Assembly: GCA_037367405.1 (NCBI GenBank)
Contig: JAZKJV010001865.1
Coordinates: 930,001-994,000, forward strand
Direction of reading: 5' to 3'
DNA from: Ottelia alismoides
Lineage: Eukaryota > Streptophyta > Magnoliopsida > Alismatales > Hydrocharitaceae
Length of the DNA: 64,000 nucleotides
Below the pieces are notes generated by a model. That model was not told the DNA's origin. It made no database searches and saw only the letters and a program-made list of their open reading frames with translations. Below, one piece after another: positions 34,577 through 46,122 of this stretch (position 1 is the stretch's first letter; each line of letters opens with the position of its first letter). The position numbers were made by a program, and so were the translations under genes.

Positions 34577-36289
34577 TTTCTGAAATTAAGAATGCACTAT
34601 ATTAGAGCATATAATCATATATTCAATTTAAGTTTATTTAATCAAGGCATTTTAAATCAAATTAGTCTTGCTATGTCAACTATGAAAGTTCATTCCCTTA
34701 ATTACTTTCAAAGTAAGAGATATACTTACCACTATATCTCAAGCAAGAACTGGGATCTCCTCTTTATCTTTGTCATATCCCAATAATATGAGAACCTATG
34801 ACTCCAATAAAGAGAAGCGGGAACACATTCCGCCTTGCAAGTCCAACTTGCATTTCCCATTTCGGTCTTTAATACCCGGGCCCACCACCCCTAAGGTGAT
34901 GTTGACCTGTCATTAATTGAACCAACCGTCAACAGGAATACAACTCGCTATGCGCAATCCAATATCGCCCCAATAATATGAGGACCCGATATTGGGGTCA
35001 CTACGCATACGTCCTTACTCTTTCGAGAAGCGACGAGCCTGATCCAAATAGATCATATGCAGAGCTGTCACTTCGGATAGGCGTCTCCTACATATAATAT
35101 CTAGCGACGAAACCCTTCGCCTTAACGGGAGACCATGGATGTCACTTGTATGATCCTCCATCTCATATTCAAATTTTAATTAATTATTATGAATCATATT
35201 CATGTAATTAATTCTTCCAAGTGAATCAACAACTCTATTCATAATAGAGTGTTTTAATTGGACATAATTAATTTAATCATATTAAATTAATTATCAATCC
35301 AATTCAATCAACAAACTTGATTGTTTTACTTGAATATGTATATGGTATTATTATCAAAGTACGTATTAATTCGAATTTTAATAATTAGAAAATACATCTA
35401 GATTTCTTCAGCATTATCAAGTCCCTACCCGTTGTCATGGCCAGTACCGGCGAGAGTGGGACGGACCACATACGTTGCAACCCGCTACCCCAGCGATCTC
35501 CGATTAGACACCATATATGGCTCGGGAAAGGATAATGCCAAATAGATCAATTGTACTTGAGATGATCATTGGTTCTTCAACCGAAATTATACCATATAGT
35601 AATAATCAAAACATTTTTTATTATAAGGAAATTTGCTAGACAAATTCTCAATCCTATTCAAGCAAGGAGTTTGATGATTGTGTTTCCAATTATGATCTAG
35701 ATCAAATCTAATCAATTTATTGGTTGAGGCCAAGTCAATTAAGGAAATAATCATCTTCCAATATTTCTCAAATATTTTCCATAATTATTTCTTGAAATTA
35801 ACAATTAATTTCATTAATTGACAATCACATGGTTCTTGATTAGGACTGTAATTTCAGTAGTGATCCCTACTTACTAAAATATCTCAATCAATTTAAATCC
35901 AAATTAGACAAAATCAATTTTCAAAGATTGCTAATTTGATTTAGGACAGAACCTAAGTGATATTTCACGTATTTCGAGGCAGATCTAAACAATAATTAAC
36001 TCTTTAATCATGTTAAGATTTGCTGTTCCCGCAACAGTGCATACATGTTCATTAAAACAACCATATCTCGAGCAAACAGAATCCAAATTACGCAAACTCA
36101 GATCCTAAGGTTTCCTTATTTAATGGAGAACAAAATCCAAGTGATTAATTCGTGTTTAAACAATTTAAATAGGGCCGAATTTATTCACTAAACAGAAGTG
36201 TGAAAATCAAATGCGACAAAATCTTTCGCGACCTCTACGAACCCAAGTCGTCCTAGGTTTGCAGATCATATCCAAAACCTTCGACCTAA
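34577..36289 (-). other. Long 5' leader of the copia element
   Basis: 1.7 kb between the primer site and gag, without coding sequence. It contains a conserved hairpin region (34960-34997) and a second tcccaataatatgag block near 34768. The leader of the older copy (60936-61935) aligns over the left 0.9 kb. It would hold the packaging and dimerisation signals (inference). Confidence 0.65.
34960..34997 (-). promoter_or_regulatory. Overlapping hairpins in the copia leader
   Basis: Two inverted repeats share bases: CAATATCG (34960-34967) with CGATATTG (34987-34994), and CCCCAATA (34968-34975) with TATTGGGG (34990-34997). They cannot form at once. Only the second pairing is exact in the older copy (61331-61338 with 61353-61360). 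Confidence 0.45.
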
Positions 36290-36302
36290 GGCTCTGATAC
36301 CA
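36290..36302 (-). other. Primer binding site, initiator Met-tRNA
   Basis: On the minus strand TGGTATCAGAGCC lies two bases after the 5' LTR end (CCTTCA). It is the standard copia primer site. Confidence 0.9.
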
Positions 36303-36304
36303 CT

Positions 36305-37153
36305 TGAAGGATATGGAATAATCCTCAAGCGCATCACGGAAGCATGGGCGTCGCATCGAATACGACGAAGAACGACTAGTCATACTAGTTGTTCGGTGCA
36401 GTGGAATTTGAAATTTTCATACGATGAAACCACATAATCCAAGAATGATTCTCGGATCGTTTCATCTATAAACACAACAAGTATAAAGGAATACCTCTTG
36501 AAGCGTGGTTGATCGAGTCTCTACGAAAAGAGACCTCCTGTCTCAAGTCTGATCGTCGGAGAAGAAGCTTGCGAGCGCGGGGATGAGTCGCGTTGTCCTC
36601 GCAATCCAACGAGTTGATCCAAGAACGGTGAACTCCTGATCTCGTCGTACGAGATCGAACGTCTCCTTCGTGAGCGTAGCACTCCAAGAAGACGGAGAAC
36701 CGAAGAATGTCGAAGCGGCGATGCGGTGGCGTAGATGACGACGATGATCTCCCCTAGGGTTTGGTGGACGGCCACCAAGTAGAGGGAGAGAGGGTTGGTG
36801 TGTGAGGAGAAAAAGAGAGAGAGATGTGCTTCCAAAGGCATGTACAAGAGAGCATGGTATGCCTCTCTATTTATAGGGTTTTAGGATCCATGGATCTCAA
36901 TCCATGGGACATATAAAATCAATGGATGAGATTGATTTATGTCAATCCAATGGTTAAGATTGTTGTTGGAAAAACCAACAACTTATGATTTAATTTAGAT
37001 CAAATATATTTGATAAATCAAATATACATCAATCCTAAAATGAAACCAATCAAATAAGGAGATAATTACCATGGAAATATCAACTCCTCGTGTAACAGAG
37101 TGGACGGACACAAATTTCATATAGGACTTGGTAGCCATCCACTTATTACCAAG
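36305..37153 (-). repeat. 5' LTR of the copia element, R-U5 side
   Basis: This matches 28131-29009 of the 3' LTR, with a shorter GA tract. It breaks off at 37153 within ccaagtggggg, where the nested element enters. The TATA box is at 36868-36876. Confidence 0.9.
37149..37153. repeat. Target site duplication of the nested element, left
   Basis: ccaag, identical to 44461-44465. The uninterrupted sequence is visible in the other copia LTR near 29005. Confidence 0.85.
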
Positions 37154-38961
37154 TGATGAGTGTGAAATTCACCTCTTTAATAATGTGGAATTAGTCATAG
37201 TATAGGAGGCGAATTTGGTTCAGCAAAAAGCACACACCTTTGAATGATGTGGAATATTTATACTTGGCAAGTCTACCAAGGTCGAACACAGGGACACGAC
37301 TACCTGTATTATTTATCAAATCTTGATTCATGATGCACAATGTGAGTTAATTTCAGATTCAGGTCCATATGAAGAATTATGCTATTTACAAAGCAATACC
37401 ATGATGCATGCAATTTTTTTAATTGGTTTTTATGCAAGTTAAAGTGATGCATGAAATAATGCAATAGAATATGTATGCTAAATAAAAAGCTACAATTATA
37501 CAATAAATTTGTGAGCAACAAAATAGAAACGAAATCAGTGTCAATTTAATCACAACAATAAAAAGCGGTCATCAAATCAGAGCAAGACAAGGAGAACAGG
37601 GTCCCATTTTTTACATAAAAATTCACTTCAATTAAAACAGTGGCAAACGAGACAATTAGATATGCTAAGATGAAGAGGACAAAACAAGGGTCAAAACGAC
37701 ACTAAAATCATGCAATTTGGACTTACGATGCTCAAGTTATGCTAAAAACAATGCAGCGGCATAATTGTAATAAAAATGAAAGAAAATAAAGGGATAAATA
37801 TTGCATTTAGGTCTCTGAAAGGACCTAAATGCAATTAATAAAAACCGCATGGGCCCCTATGCAATTTGTCCATGCACGTGGGGGTATTTCTGCAATTTCA
37901 GAAAAGTTTGAGGGCCTCCCTGTAAAATACCCAGGCACACACGTGAGGCACATGCCTGGGGACCAAAATATAATTCCATAAAACGTTTGGGTCATTTATG
38001 CAAATTACCTAGCAACTCACGTGCGCTGCACGTGAGGGGCCAGGCTCAGGACAGTCCTGCAGGTTCGGGATATGTGGCAGCAACTGGGGGGCTCGGGTCG
38101 AGGCTCGGTGGGACCCGAGCCTGTAACTTCGGTTGGAGCGTCGGCTGCCATGCGACTTCATCGCGGCCGTCCGATCCATCTGATCGGACGGCAACTGTAG
38201 TTCGTCCTCCTCCACAGCTCACCGGAGAAGGTGGAGCTCCGGCGACCTGCGTTCAACTCCGCCCTGCCTCGCGAGGGCCTCTAGTGGTTGTGGAAGCTCT
38301 CTGAAGGTCTGGCAGTGGAGGTGGAGCGGTGACGAGGCTCCACGATGGATTAGAAGTGGCACTTAGTGAAGCCTCGCCGGAGGCGAGGAGCTCGAAGGAG
38401 ATCCGATTTGAACTCCGACCATTGACGATGGGAGCACATGCAAATGTTAGATGCGAATAGCCGAAGCATGCGGTGAACGATGGGTGAGGCGAGGTCTCGT
38501 GCGAGCGGAGGGAGATGGAAGACATGGTGTTCATCTCCGGCGAACCGTATGGAGAAGGGAGAAGGTGGATAGAGGCAGTCGGCATGAATGAGGGATGTAG
38601 GGTGAGCTTCAAGCGATGGTTAGGAAGCGGTGAAGGTGAATAGAGGCGTCGGAATAATTGGGAGAAACGGAAGGGGTATGAGGTATCAGAGTACCTCGTC
38701 AGAGATGGTTGTTGGCAGAGGTAGCAGCTTGGGCTGAGGCTCCATGGGAGCCTCTGGTCGTCACCCTGCGAGGCTAGCTGTGTCCTCGGAGCTCAATGGT
38801 GTTCGGAGACAACCGATACGCGGCGGAGGCACCGCGGGTCGACACTGAACCAAAGCCATAATCGCCTCAACGTTCCGCCCCTCCGCTGTCACCGGAGGGG
38901 CGGAGAAAGATAGGGTTTGGCCCTAAAATGGTGGACGAGCGTCTCAAGTGGTGGAGGGTGG

Positions 38962-38970
38962 CTTATATAG
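38962..38970 (-). promoter_or_regulatory. TATA box of the nested element's 3' LTR
   Basis: On the minus strand this reads CTATATAAG in cctatataagccaccc. It is identical in the other LTR at 43408-43416. Confidence 0.55.
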
Positions 38971-39623
38971 GTGATGAAGGTTGAGCGTTATGGTGGTCGT
39001 CGGAGGTTTTCAAGCGGGGGTTTAATGGCGAAGGAGTGATGAATGGAGGACATGAAGGATGTGTGAGGAAGGTGGATCTACGGGTTACATCAGGGAGACA
39101 TTACGAGTAGGAGAGGGTGGCTGGAGCACCAGCCAAAAAAGGAATGGGGAGCGGCGGTCGCGAATCGCAATGCCTGGGGGCGAGGGGGTTACGGAGGTTG
39201 ACGATGAACCATAACCGTTGGATCTAACGATCCAACGGCTGGGAGTGGTGCGCATGTGGAGGGCCACGATCAGATCATTAGGATCTGATCGTGTGGTGGA
39301 GGGATGGGTGCTAAAGAGCGGCCCAGATGGAGCGATGATGGAGATCGGATGGCTGAAGTGAAGATGCGATGTGGCACGTAGGTGGCTGTAGGATAGGGAT
39401 GGGATTGGAGGGTTGAGATGCAAGGGTGACGTGGATGCATAGGAGGCGTAGGATAGGAGCTTGATCGAATGGTTGTGGATGAGGCGTAAGTGGGTGGCTC
39501 AGATCTGATATGGGAGTCAGATCCAATGGCTGGGAATCCAGCGGGTGATGGACGGCGGAGATGAAGCTGGGCGAGCTTGATCCAAGGGCCAGGAGAGGCA
39601 CCGGGTGGTAGATAGAGAAGCGG

Positions 39624-39633
39624 GCCACGTGGG
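39624..39633. promoter_or_regulatory. G-box in U3 of the nested element
   Basis: gccacgtggg lies about 650 bases upstream of the TATA box on the element strand. It is kept at 43977-43986 in the other LTR. Confidence 0.35.
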
Positions 39634-40118
39634 CGGCCCAGGGGGCGCTACGTGGCCTAATCAGATAAATTGAAAGTAAAAATACAAAGAAAAATAGAAA
39701 AGAAATAGTTATAGGCCGAATTAGGAAAAAGTTAAAACATGAAAGTTGCTCGTCTTGACGAGATCTATAACTTTCATGTTGGTCAAAAAGGCAAAAGAGG
39801 TCAACTGTATAAAATGTATTTTTGGGGTATTTTTAGGGGAATAAAAATACTGATTTTGTGGTTTTGAGATGTTTTTTGTATTTTTTAGTGTTCTTAATGG
39901 TCAGTGATTTATAGACAATTATTTTACCTAATTTTTAGGGGTTTTTGAGGATAAAATAATTACAAGAAAATAAAGGGAATTAAATACAATAATTTAATGG
40001 TAAATGATACACAATATGATACAAGATAATAATAAATAATTGATGGGTATTTTCATTGGATTGATTAAGCAGGGGTTTTAATTTGCGGCTTTTAGCATGA
40101 TGAATACAAGATTCATCA

Positions 40119-40131
40119 TACCCCTATACTT
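40119..40131 (-). other. Polypurine tract of the nested element
   Basis: On the minus strand, aagtataggggta abuts the LTR start TGATGAATC. It differs from the LARD tract by only a few bases. Confidence 0.7.
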
Positions 40132-42428
40132 AAACCATGCTCATCCTCGAGCATCTAAAGAATGAAGGAGTCGGATTAATTCCTGACAGTGCGCGTAAAA
40201 TTTTCAAGGCTTGATCTTTCGAAGACTCTTGACCTAAGTGATCCTAAAATTCCGGGTTTATCCAAGCCTTAGTCAGAAGGAATCCAACTTCTCTAATTAT
40301 CAGACTCTCTTTTTGTACATATAGTATAAGGATATGAAACTTAGTGTACTGCATTTCATGAGAGCCGAGTCGATGCATCACTCTAAGTTCCAGTCCCAAA
40401 GACTCTCCTCTAGACCTAATCCTCAATACTAGGGAATAAGTCTATTCTTGCTTCAGTCAACCATCTCATTAGTTTGTCAGACTTGAAATGTTGATGGAGG
40501 GCAAGATGATGGAGGTAATGGGATTGTGTCTATTTTTCACACCCTCTCATTGGAACAAGGGGCCTCTCGAGTGCCTTTTTACTAAACACTTGTAAAAATT
40601 TTATATTGTTGATCAATGTGTCCGTCAAGAGAGTTGGAGTCATCTGCACTTGTTTTTCTGCGAGTACATCGGGATGTGTCTTTTCTGAGTATCTAAGATA
40701 CATTCGACACCCAGACTTGTATCGCTTACGATGTAGGCCCTTTTTGTGGTGTCAGCCCGACTCCTTGGTCCTGATTAGCGCTTGGTCAAAGTGGACACTT
40801 TGAAAATGTTTGGGAGCGATCGCCATTGGTGGAAGCTCATTTGTAAGTTGACTTTGGTATTTAGAGCTTTTTCTTTGACATTTCATTTCTCTTGTTGGCT
40901 AGCTCCACTGCTTTTACCAAAAGGTGGTACACACTGATCAACAGTTTCCATTAAGTTCCATCACACCCTGGCACATAGGTAAATATCAAGGAGATAGCAT
41001 ATGAATCTTGTTCACATACTGGCTAGGGTTTTGCTGACACTCAGGTTTTCTGAAGCCTTCATTAACTTTATCCCATCCTCGAATATCATTAGATCAGATC
41101 TAAACTCAAATCTCCAGTCCTAGTTCCTCAAGTGGTATCTCAACTCAACTCATCAATCATGCAGTTGTGGAAGTGACTGTGCTGATCATATTTTCTTGAA
41201 GGTAGAGATGAAGAGTGCAATATAGCACTCAAATCTTTCAAACCAGGGAAGTGTGGATATTTAAGTCTTTAAAAACCCTAATGACTAAGGCATGTTAACT
41301 TAGACTCTCAAAATCCTAGAAATCCAGTGTCCTTAAAATCCTCAAGCCTTGAGTGAGTGTGAATGTGTCAGGAATACACCAACTCCTTAGGTTAGTGATA
41401 TTTGTGATTTTTGGCTTTTGCAGATTTTAATGGCTTTTAATTTTTTTAATTCCTCGGAGAGACAATGACTGGCCCAGGCTCAAATAAAAGTATCCACTCT
41501 CAGCCAGTATGGGTGTAAGTACGGGCCGAGACCCGTGTTACTTGAGGACGGGGCCAAATACGATGTCCTCTAAAGCACCCACTCTGCTAAGGGAGACCGA
41601 AGTTCCCTCACTGAAAATGTCTACTGAGCCTAGTAGTCAGAGTCAAATTCCAAGAAAGATTTTTAATTTTTAATTTTTAATTTTTTTTAATACAAGAATA
41701 TTTAAAAAATTAATCCCTCAATTTTAATAAACAATTTTTACAGGTTTTTACAACACTCAGTTCACAAGTTTACCAAAACCCAGCCCGAAAATAAAATTCA
41801 AAAGTTTAAAAACACGAGCTAAGGCTAAAGTAATTATATAGTAATATACGGTATACCCCCCTATACTTAAATTTTGCTATGTCCTCATAGCACAAGTGCC
41901 ATGAAGCCAAGGCTCGGTTCAAATATAGGGTGATATAGCGGAACTGAGGAGGAGGGTCCCCCTATACTTAGGCCAAAATCGGCCTAAGTACAAGAAGACA
42001 GAACAAGGGAGGGATGAGTAGGCAGGTCCCCCCTATACTTAGGCTACAAATAGCCTAAGTAAGGTCTGAATTAGGGGGGAGGGTGTTCTATGATACAAGG
42101 GTGAGGGGGAGGGGTTCGTGAAATATACACACAGAGAGAGAGAGAGATACATGAAAAGATGGTGGGGGAGTGTGTATGTGCAAGTGTAGGTGTGTGTGGG
42201 GTGGGGGTAGATCATCAAGTGATCTACTTTTTCTTTTCTTTTTTTTTGTACAACATGCAAAACTGGAAATAAATACGCAGATGCAAGTTTTTTTTACAAT
42301 ATGCAATGCAGGCTATCTGATCTAAAACTCCTAAAATTTCTTCCTGAATTCTTTTGCATCCTTTTCATTTGAAGCTCCAAACTTCACGCCTCCATGAGGA
42401 TCAAGTGTCCTCGATCATCATGGGCCCC
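40132..42428 (-). other. Internal region of the nested element
   Basis: No retrotransposon protein motif is visible on either strand. The longest frames are under 80 codons. The right part (41860-42062) holds copies of the purine tract and two hairpins. 42133-42180 is a GA/GT-rich simple stretch. The region ends abruptly at the truncated LTR. Confidence 0.65.
41944..42062 (-). repeat. Two hairpins with purine tracts in the nested element
   Basis: Plus-strand cctatacttaggcc pairs with ggcctaagta near 41962-41994, and tatacttaggct with agcctaagta near 42034-42061. On the element strand each ends in aagtatagggg, as in the LARD array at 8220-8702. A further single site, cccctatacttaa, lies near 41858. 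Confidence 0.6.
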
Positions 42429-44460
42429 AGCAACTCACGTGCGCTGCACGTGAGGGGCCAGGCTCGGGACAGTCCTGTAGGTTCGGGATACGTGGCAGCA
42501 ACTAGGGGGCTTGGGTCGAGGCTCGGTGGAACCCGAGCCTGTAACTTCGGTTGGAGCGTCGGCTGCCACGCGTCTTCATCGCAGTCATCCGAACCATCTG
42601 ATCGGACGGCAACTGTAGTTCGTCCTCCTCTGCAGGTCACTGGAGAAGGCGGGGCTCCAACGACTTGCGTTCAACTCCGCCCTGCCTCGCGAGGGCCTCT
42701 GGTGGTCGTGGAAGCTCTCTGAAGGTCTGGCGGTGGAGGTGGAGGGTGACGAGGCTCCACGATGGATCAGAAGTGGTGCTCAGTGAAGCCTCGCCGGAGG
42801 CAAGGAGCTTGAAGGAGCTCCGATCTGAACTCCGGCCATTGACGATGGAAGCACCTGCAAATGTTAGATGCGAATACCAGAAGCATGCGGTGAACGATGG
42901 GTGAGGCGAGGTCTCGTGCGAGTGTAGGGAGATGGAAGACCTGGTCTTCATCTCCGGCGAATCGGAGGGAAGTTGGAGCGAGATGGTAGGGGGTATGGAG
43001 AAGGGAAAAGGTGGATAGAGTCAGTCGGTGTGAATGAGGGATGTAGGGTGAGCTTCAAGCGATGGTTAGGAAGCGGTGAAGGTGAATAGAGGCGTCAGAA
43101 TAATTGAGAGAAACAGAAGGGGTATGAGGTATCAGAGTACCTCGTCAGAGATGGTCGTTGGCAGAGGTAGCGGCTTGGTATGAGGCTCCATGGGAGCCTC
43201 CGGTCATCGCCCCGCGAGGCCAGCTGTGTCCTCGGAGCTCAGTGGTGTCCGGAGACAACCGATACACGGCAGAGGTGCCGCGGGTCGACACTGAATTAAA
43301 GCCATAATCGCCTCGACGTTCCGCCCCTTTGCTGTCACCGAAGGGGCGGAGAAAGCTAGGGTTTGGCCCTAAAATGGTGGACAAGCGCCTCAGGTGGCGG
43401 AGGGTGGCTTATATAGGTGATGAAGGTTGAGCGTTATCGTGGTCGTCGGAGGTTTTTGAGCGGGGCTTTAATGGCGAATTAGTGATGAATGGAGGACATG
43501 AAGGATGTGCGAGGAAGGTGGATCTACAGGTTACGTCGGGGAGGCATTACGAGTAGGAGAGGGTGGCTAGAGCGACAGCCAAAAAAGGAAGCGGGAGTGA
43601 GGGTCGCGAATCGCAATGCCTGGGGGAGAGGGGTTACGGAGGTTGACGATGAATGGTGGAGGGATGGGCGCTAAAGAGCGGCCCAGATGGAGCGATGGTG
43701 GAGATCGGATGGCTGAAGTGAAGATGCGAAGTGGCACGTAGGTGGCCGTAGGATAGGGATGGACAAGGGTGACGTGGATGCACAGGAGGCGTAGGATCGG
43801 AGCTTAATCGAATGCCTGTGGATGAGGTATAATTGGGTGGCTCAGATCTGATCTGGGAGTCAGATCCAATGGCTGGAAATAAAGTGGGTGATGGACAGCG
43901 GAGATGAAGCTGGGCGAGCTTGATCCAAGGGCCAGGAGAGGCACCGGGTGGCAGATAGAGAAGCGGGCCACGTGGGCAGCCCAGGGGGCGCCACATGGCT
44001 CAATCAGAAAAATTCAAAGTAAAAATACAAAGTAAAATAGAAAAGAAATAGTTAGATGCCGAATTAGAAAAAGTCAAAACATGAAAGTTGCTCGTCTCGA
44101 CGAGATCTATAACTTTCATGTTGGTCAAAAAGCCAAAAGAGGTCAACTGTACAAAACGTATTTTTGGGGGTATTGTTAGGGGAATAAAAATATCGATTTT
44201 GTGGTTTTGAGATGTTTTTGTATTTTTTAGTGTTTTTGATGGTCAGTGATTTATAGACAATTATTCTACCTAATTTTTAGGGGTTTTTGAGGATAAAATA
44301 ATTACAAAAAAATAAAGGGAATTAAATACAATAATTTAATGGTAAATTATACACAATATGATACAGGATAATAATAAAGAATTGATGGGTATTTTTATTG
44401 GATTGATTAAGCAGGGGTTTAAATTTGCAGCTTTTAGCATGATGAATACGAGATTCATCA
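42429..44460 (-). repeat. 5' LTR of the nested element, truncated
   Basis: This starts at 44460 (TGATGAATCTCG on the minus strand) and is collinear with 40118-38011. It then stops at 42429, so the last 857 bases of the LTR are missing. The TATA box is at 43408-43416. It is slightly shorter than its partner, partly through a deletion of about 70 bases near 43650. Confidence 0.8.
43408..43416 (-). promoter_or_regulatory. TATA box of the nested element's 5' LTR
   Basis: CTATATAAG on the minus strand, same context as 38962-38970. Confidence 0.5.
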
Positions 44461-46122
44461 CCAAGTAGGGGCAATCTCATGAAATCTCATGAGATTGCAT
44501 ATCTCCATGAAATTATCCATTATTTAATACAACAACTTTTGTTGTAATTAACTCCACAAAAATAATTCATAATTAATTTTGAGAATATTGCAATCTTGCC
44601 ATTGGAAAATTATGAATCACATTCACAACCCAAAACAAAATATAATTTACATTTTTAATTAATTAAACAATGTGTATCCAATACACATTAATAATTAATC
44701 AACAAATATAAATTATAATTAGCTCTCTCTAATACATTAATAATATATTATGAATAATTGGATATTTCTATCCACATTATTCTTATCCATAATAATTAAA
44801 TCACATTTAATTATATTGGATAATTCCGCATACATCATGATACTTAAATCACATTTAATTATCAATTTCTTAATGCTTAGATCTTATGGAATTATTCTTG
44901 AACCCTTCAAGAATAATGTTGTTTCTCCTCAGATACTTGGAGATAAGGACACAACGATTGTATTGTTCCACGTATAGTGACTTGGATATTGAGATCACAT
45001 CTCAAATCCATATCCCATGGACCTCCCATAGATGCTTGATTAAATCAAGGTCGTAAACCTAATCTTCTCATTGCATCTGAATCTCATTCAGATCAATGTC
45101 CAATACATGGACTAAGATTAGGTTACTTCTCTACTAAGAGGAGTCACTAAAATCCAGACCTGTTTCATCACTCCTTCGGAATGGAAGCGTCATGGTTATA
45201 CAATCGTTTATGATCAAATCACCCTTAGGTATTCCCAATACCTGTACATCCTGCATACTGGAAGACTTATGATCATCCTGAAGATATAGATCACTTTTTA
45301 CACTATCATCTCATGGTTTGATCACTAAGTTTCTCAATCTTGGTCCTTGAGATTTGGTACGGATCATAAGCTTTCATAAAGCATATATCTTACCTTCAAA
45401 TTTATGTCATGCTTCCAAAGCATGACAACCATGCATGGAATTTGATCAGTCCCAATACCTCTTGAGTGAGCTTATGTCTCCCGATTCACAAGTGAACATG
45501 TATGATCCCTTTGAGAGATCGTATTACTCATATGTCCTTACATGCACACCAGCTCACTGGTGTATAGACCTTGGTTATGTCATCAACCTATTGGTCTGCC
45601 AAATGTACACACTTAGATATATAACAATACATCTGTCTCTGGTCAGAGGATGTTTACCTATGATGTGACAGTATTCATCATAGGACTTTGGTTATCTCGA
45701 TCTCGTTAAGTCAACCCATTGACACAACTAATCTGATACCTCCGAATCACTATTCTCATTCAGAGGACCTACATCAAGAGGTCGATCAGATATCAGCCTA
45801 ATGAGAAAGGATTACCATCTCCTACTCGGGCTGGAGATCATCACTTGACAATCAGTTGATGATGCTCAATGAGTCCTCTATCTAACTCCTTAGATATTCA
45901 TCCAAGCATCAGCCTCTATGATTAATCAATGAATCAACAGCTGTGTGATTATTAAGTTGGCCATGGTACATAACCCATATTGTACAGAGGGACCTTATAG
46001 TGCATTCATTCAATCAATTTTAGAAAGGGAGTGAAACATAATAAATAACTTTTATTGATAAAATATTTATTACAATAACATTTATTGCAGGAATGGTTCG
46101 CCTCGGGCTCACATTGCTAACA
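44461..46122 (-). repeat. 5' LTR of the copia element, U3 side
   Basis: The first five bases (ccaag) are the right target duplication of the nested element. The rest matches 29010-30674 closely and ends at the LTR terminus TGTTAG (46122 on the minus strand). Gag of copy C resumes at 46123. The frames at 44750-44977 and 45435-45668 lie in U3 and match no known protein. Confidence 0.9.

Larger units (their letters stand above)
37154..40118 (-). repeat. 3' LTR of the nested element, complete
   Basis: On the element strand it starts TGATGAATCTTG at 40118 and ends CACTCATCA at 37154. About 38010-39650 is far richer in G+C than the surroundings. 37154-38010 is the end part missing from the other LTR. 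Within it lies a stretch of short blocks (37800-38010, gcaatttgtccatgcacg-like) similar in style to the tail of the LARD LTR. Several frames of 100-120 codons on both strands lie in the GC-rich part; none has a recognisable motif. Confidence 0.85.
37154..44460 (-). mobile_element. Non-coding LTR element nested in the copia 5' LTR
   Basis: The 7.3-kb insert has termini TGATGA..TCATCA and a perfect 5-bp duplication (ccaag). Its LTRs are 37154-40118 (2.97 kb) and 42429-44460 (2.03 kb, truncated), about 94% identical where shared. On the minus strand the polypurine tract is at 40131-40119. No gag or pol motif lies in the 2.3 kb between the LTRs. No primer site is visible, because the 857 bases that should end the 5' LTR, and whatever followed, are missing. 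LTR start and purine tract resemble the LARD-like element. Confidence 0.85.
28131..46122 (-). mobile_element. Ty1/copia element (Tork/TAR-like), carrying a nested insert
   Basis: The order on the minus strand is 5' LTR (46122-36305, interrupted at 44460-37154), Met-tRNA primer site, 1.7-kb leader, gag, protease, integrase, RT, RNase H, polypurine tract and 3' LTR (30674-28131). Without the insert it is about 10.7 kb. LTRs begin TGTTAG and end CTTCA on the element strand and are about 95% identical by eye. Integrase ahead of RT defines Ty1/copia. Several stops, one frameshift and a lost RT aspartate make it inactive. Confidence 0.9.

Noticed and set aside
36290..36302. Possible tRNA gene fragment
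   Set aside because: It is the primer site complementary to the initiator tRNA; no tRNA cloverleaf surrounds it.
38010..39650. GC-rich segment as a host gene or CpG-island promoter
   Set aside because: It is present in both LTRs of the nested element, so it is part of the LTR. No protein motif or splice structure was seen.
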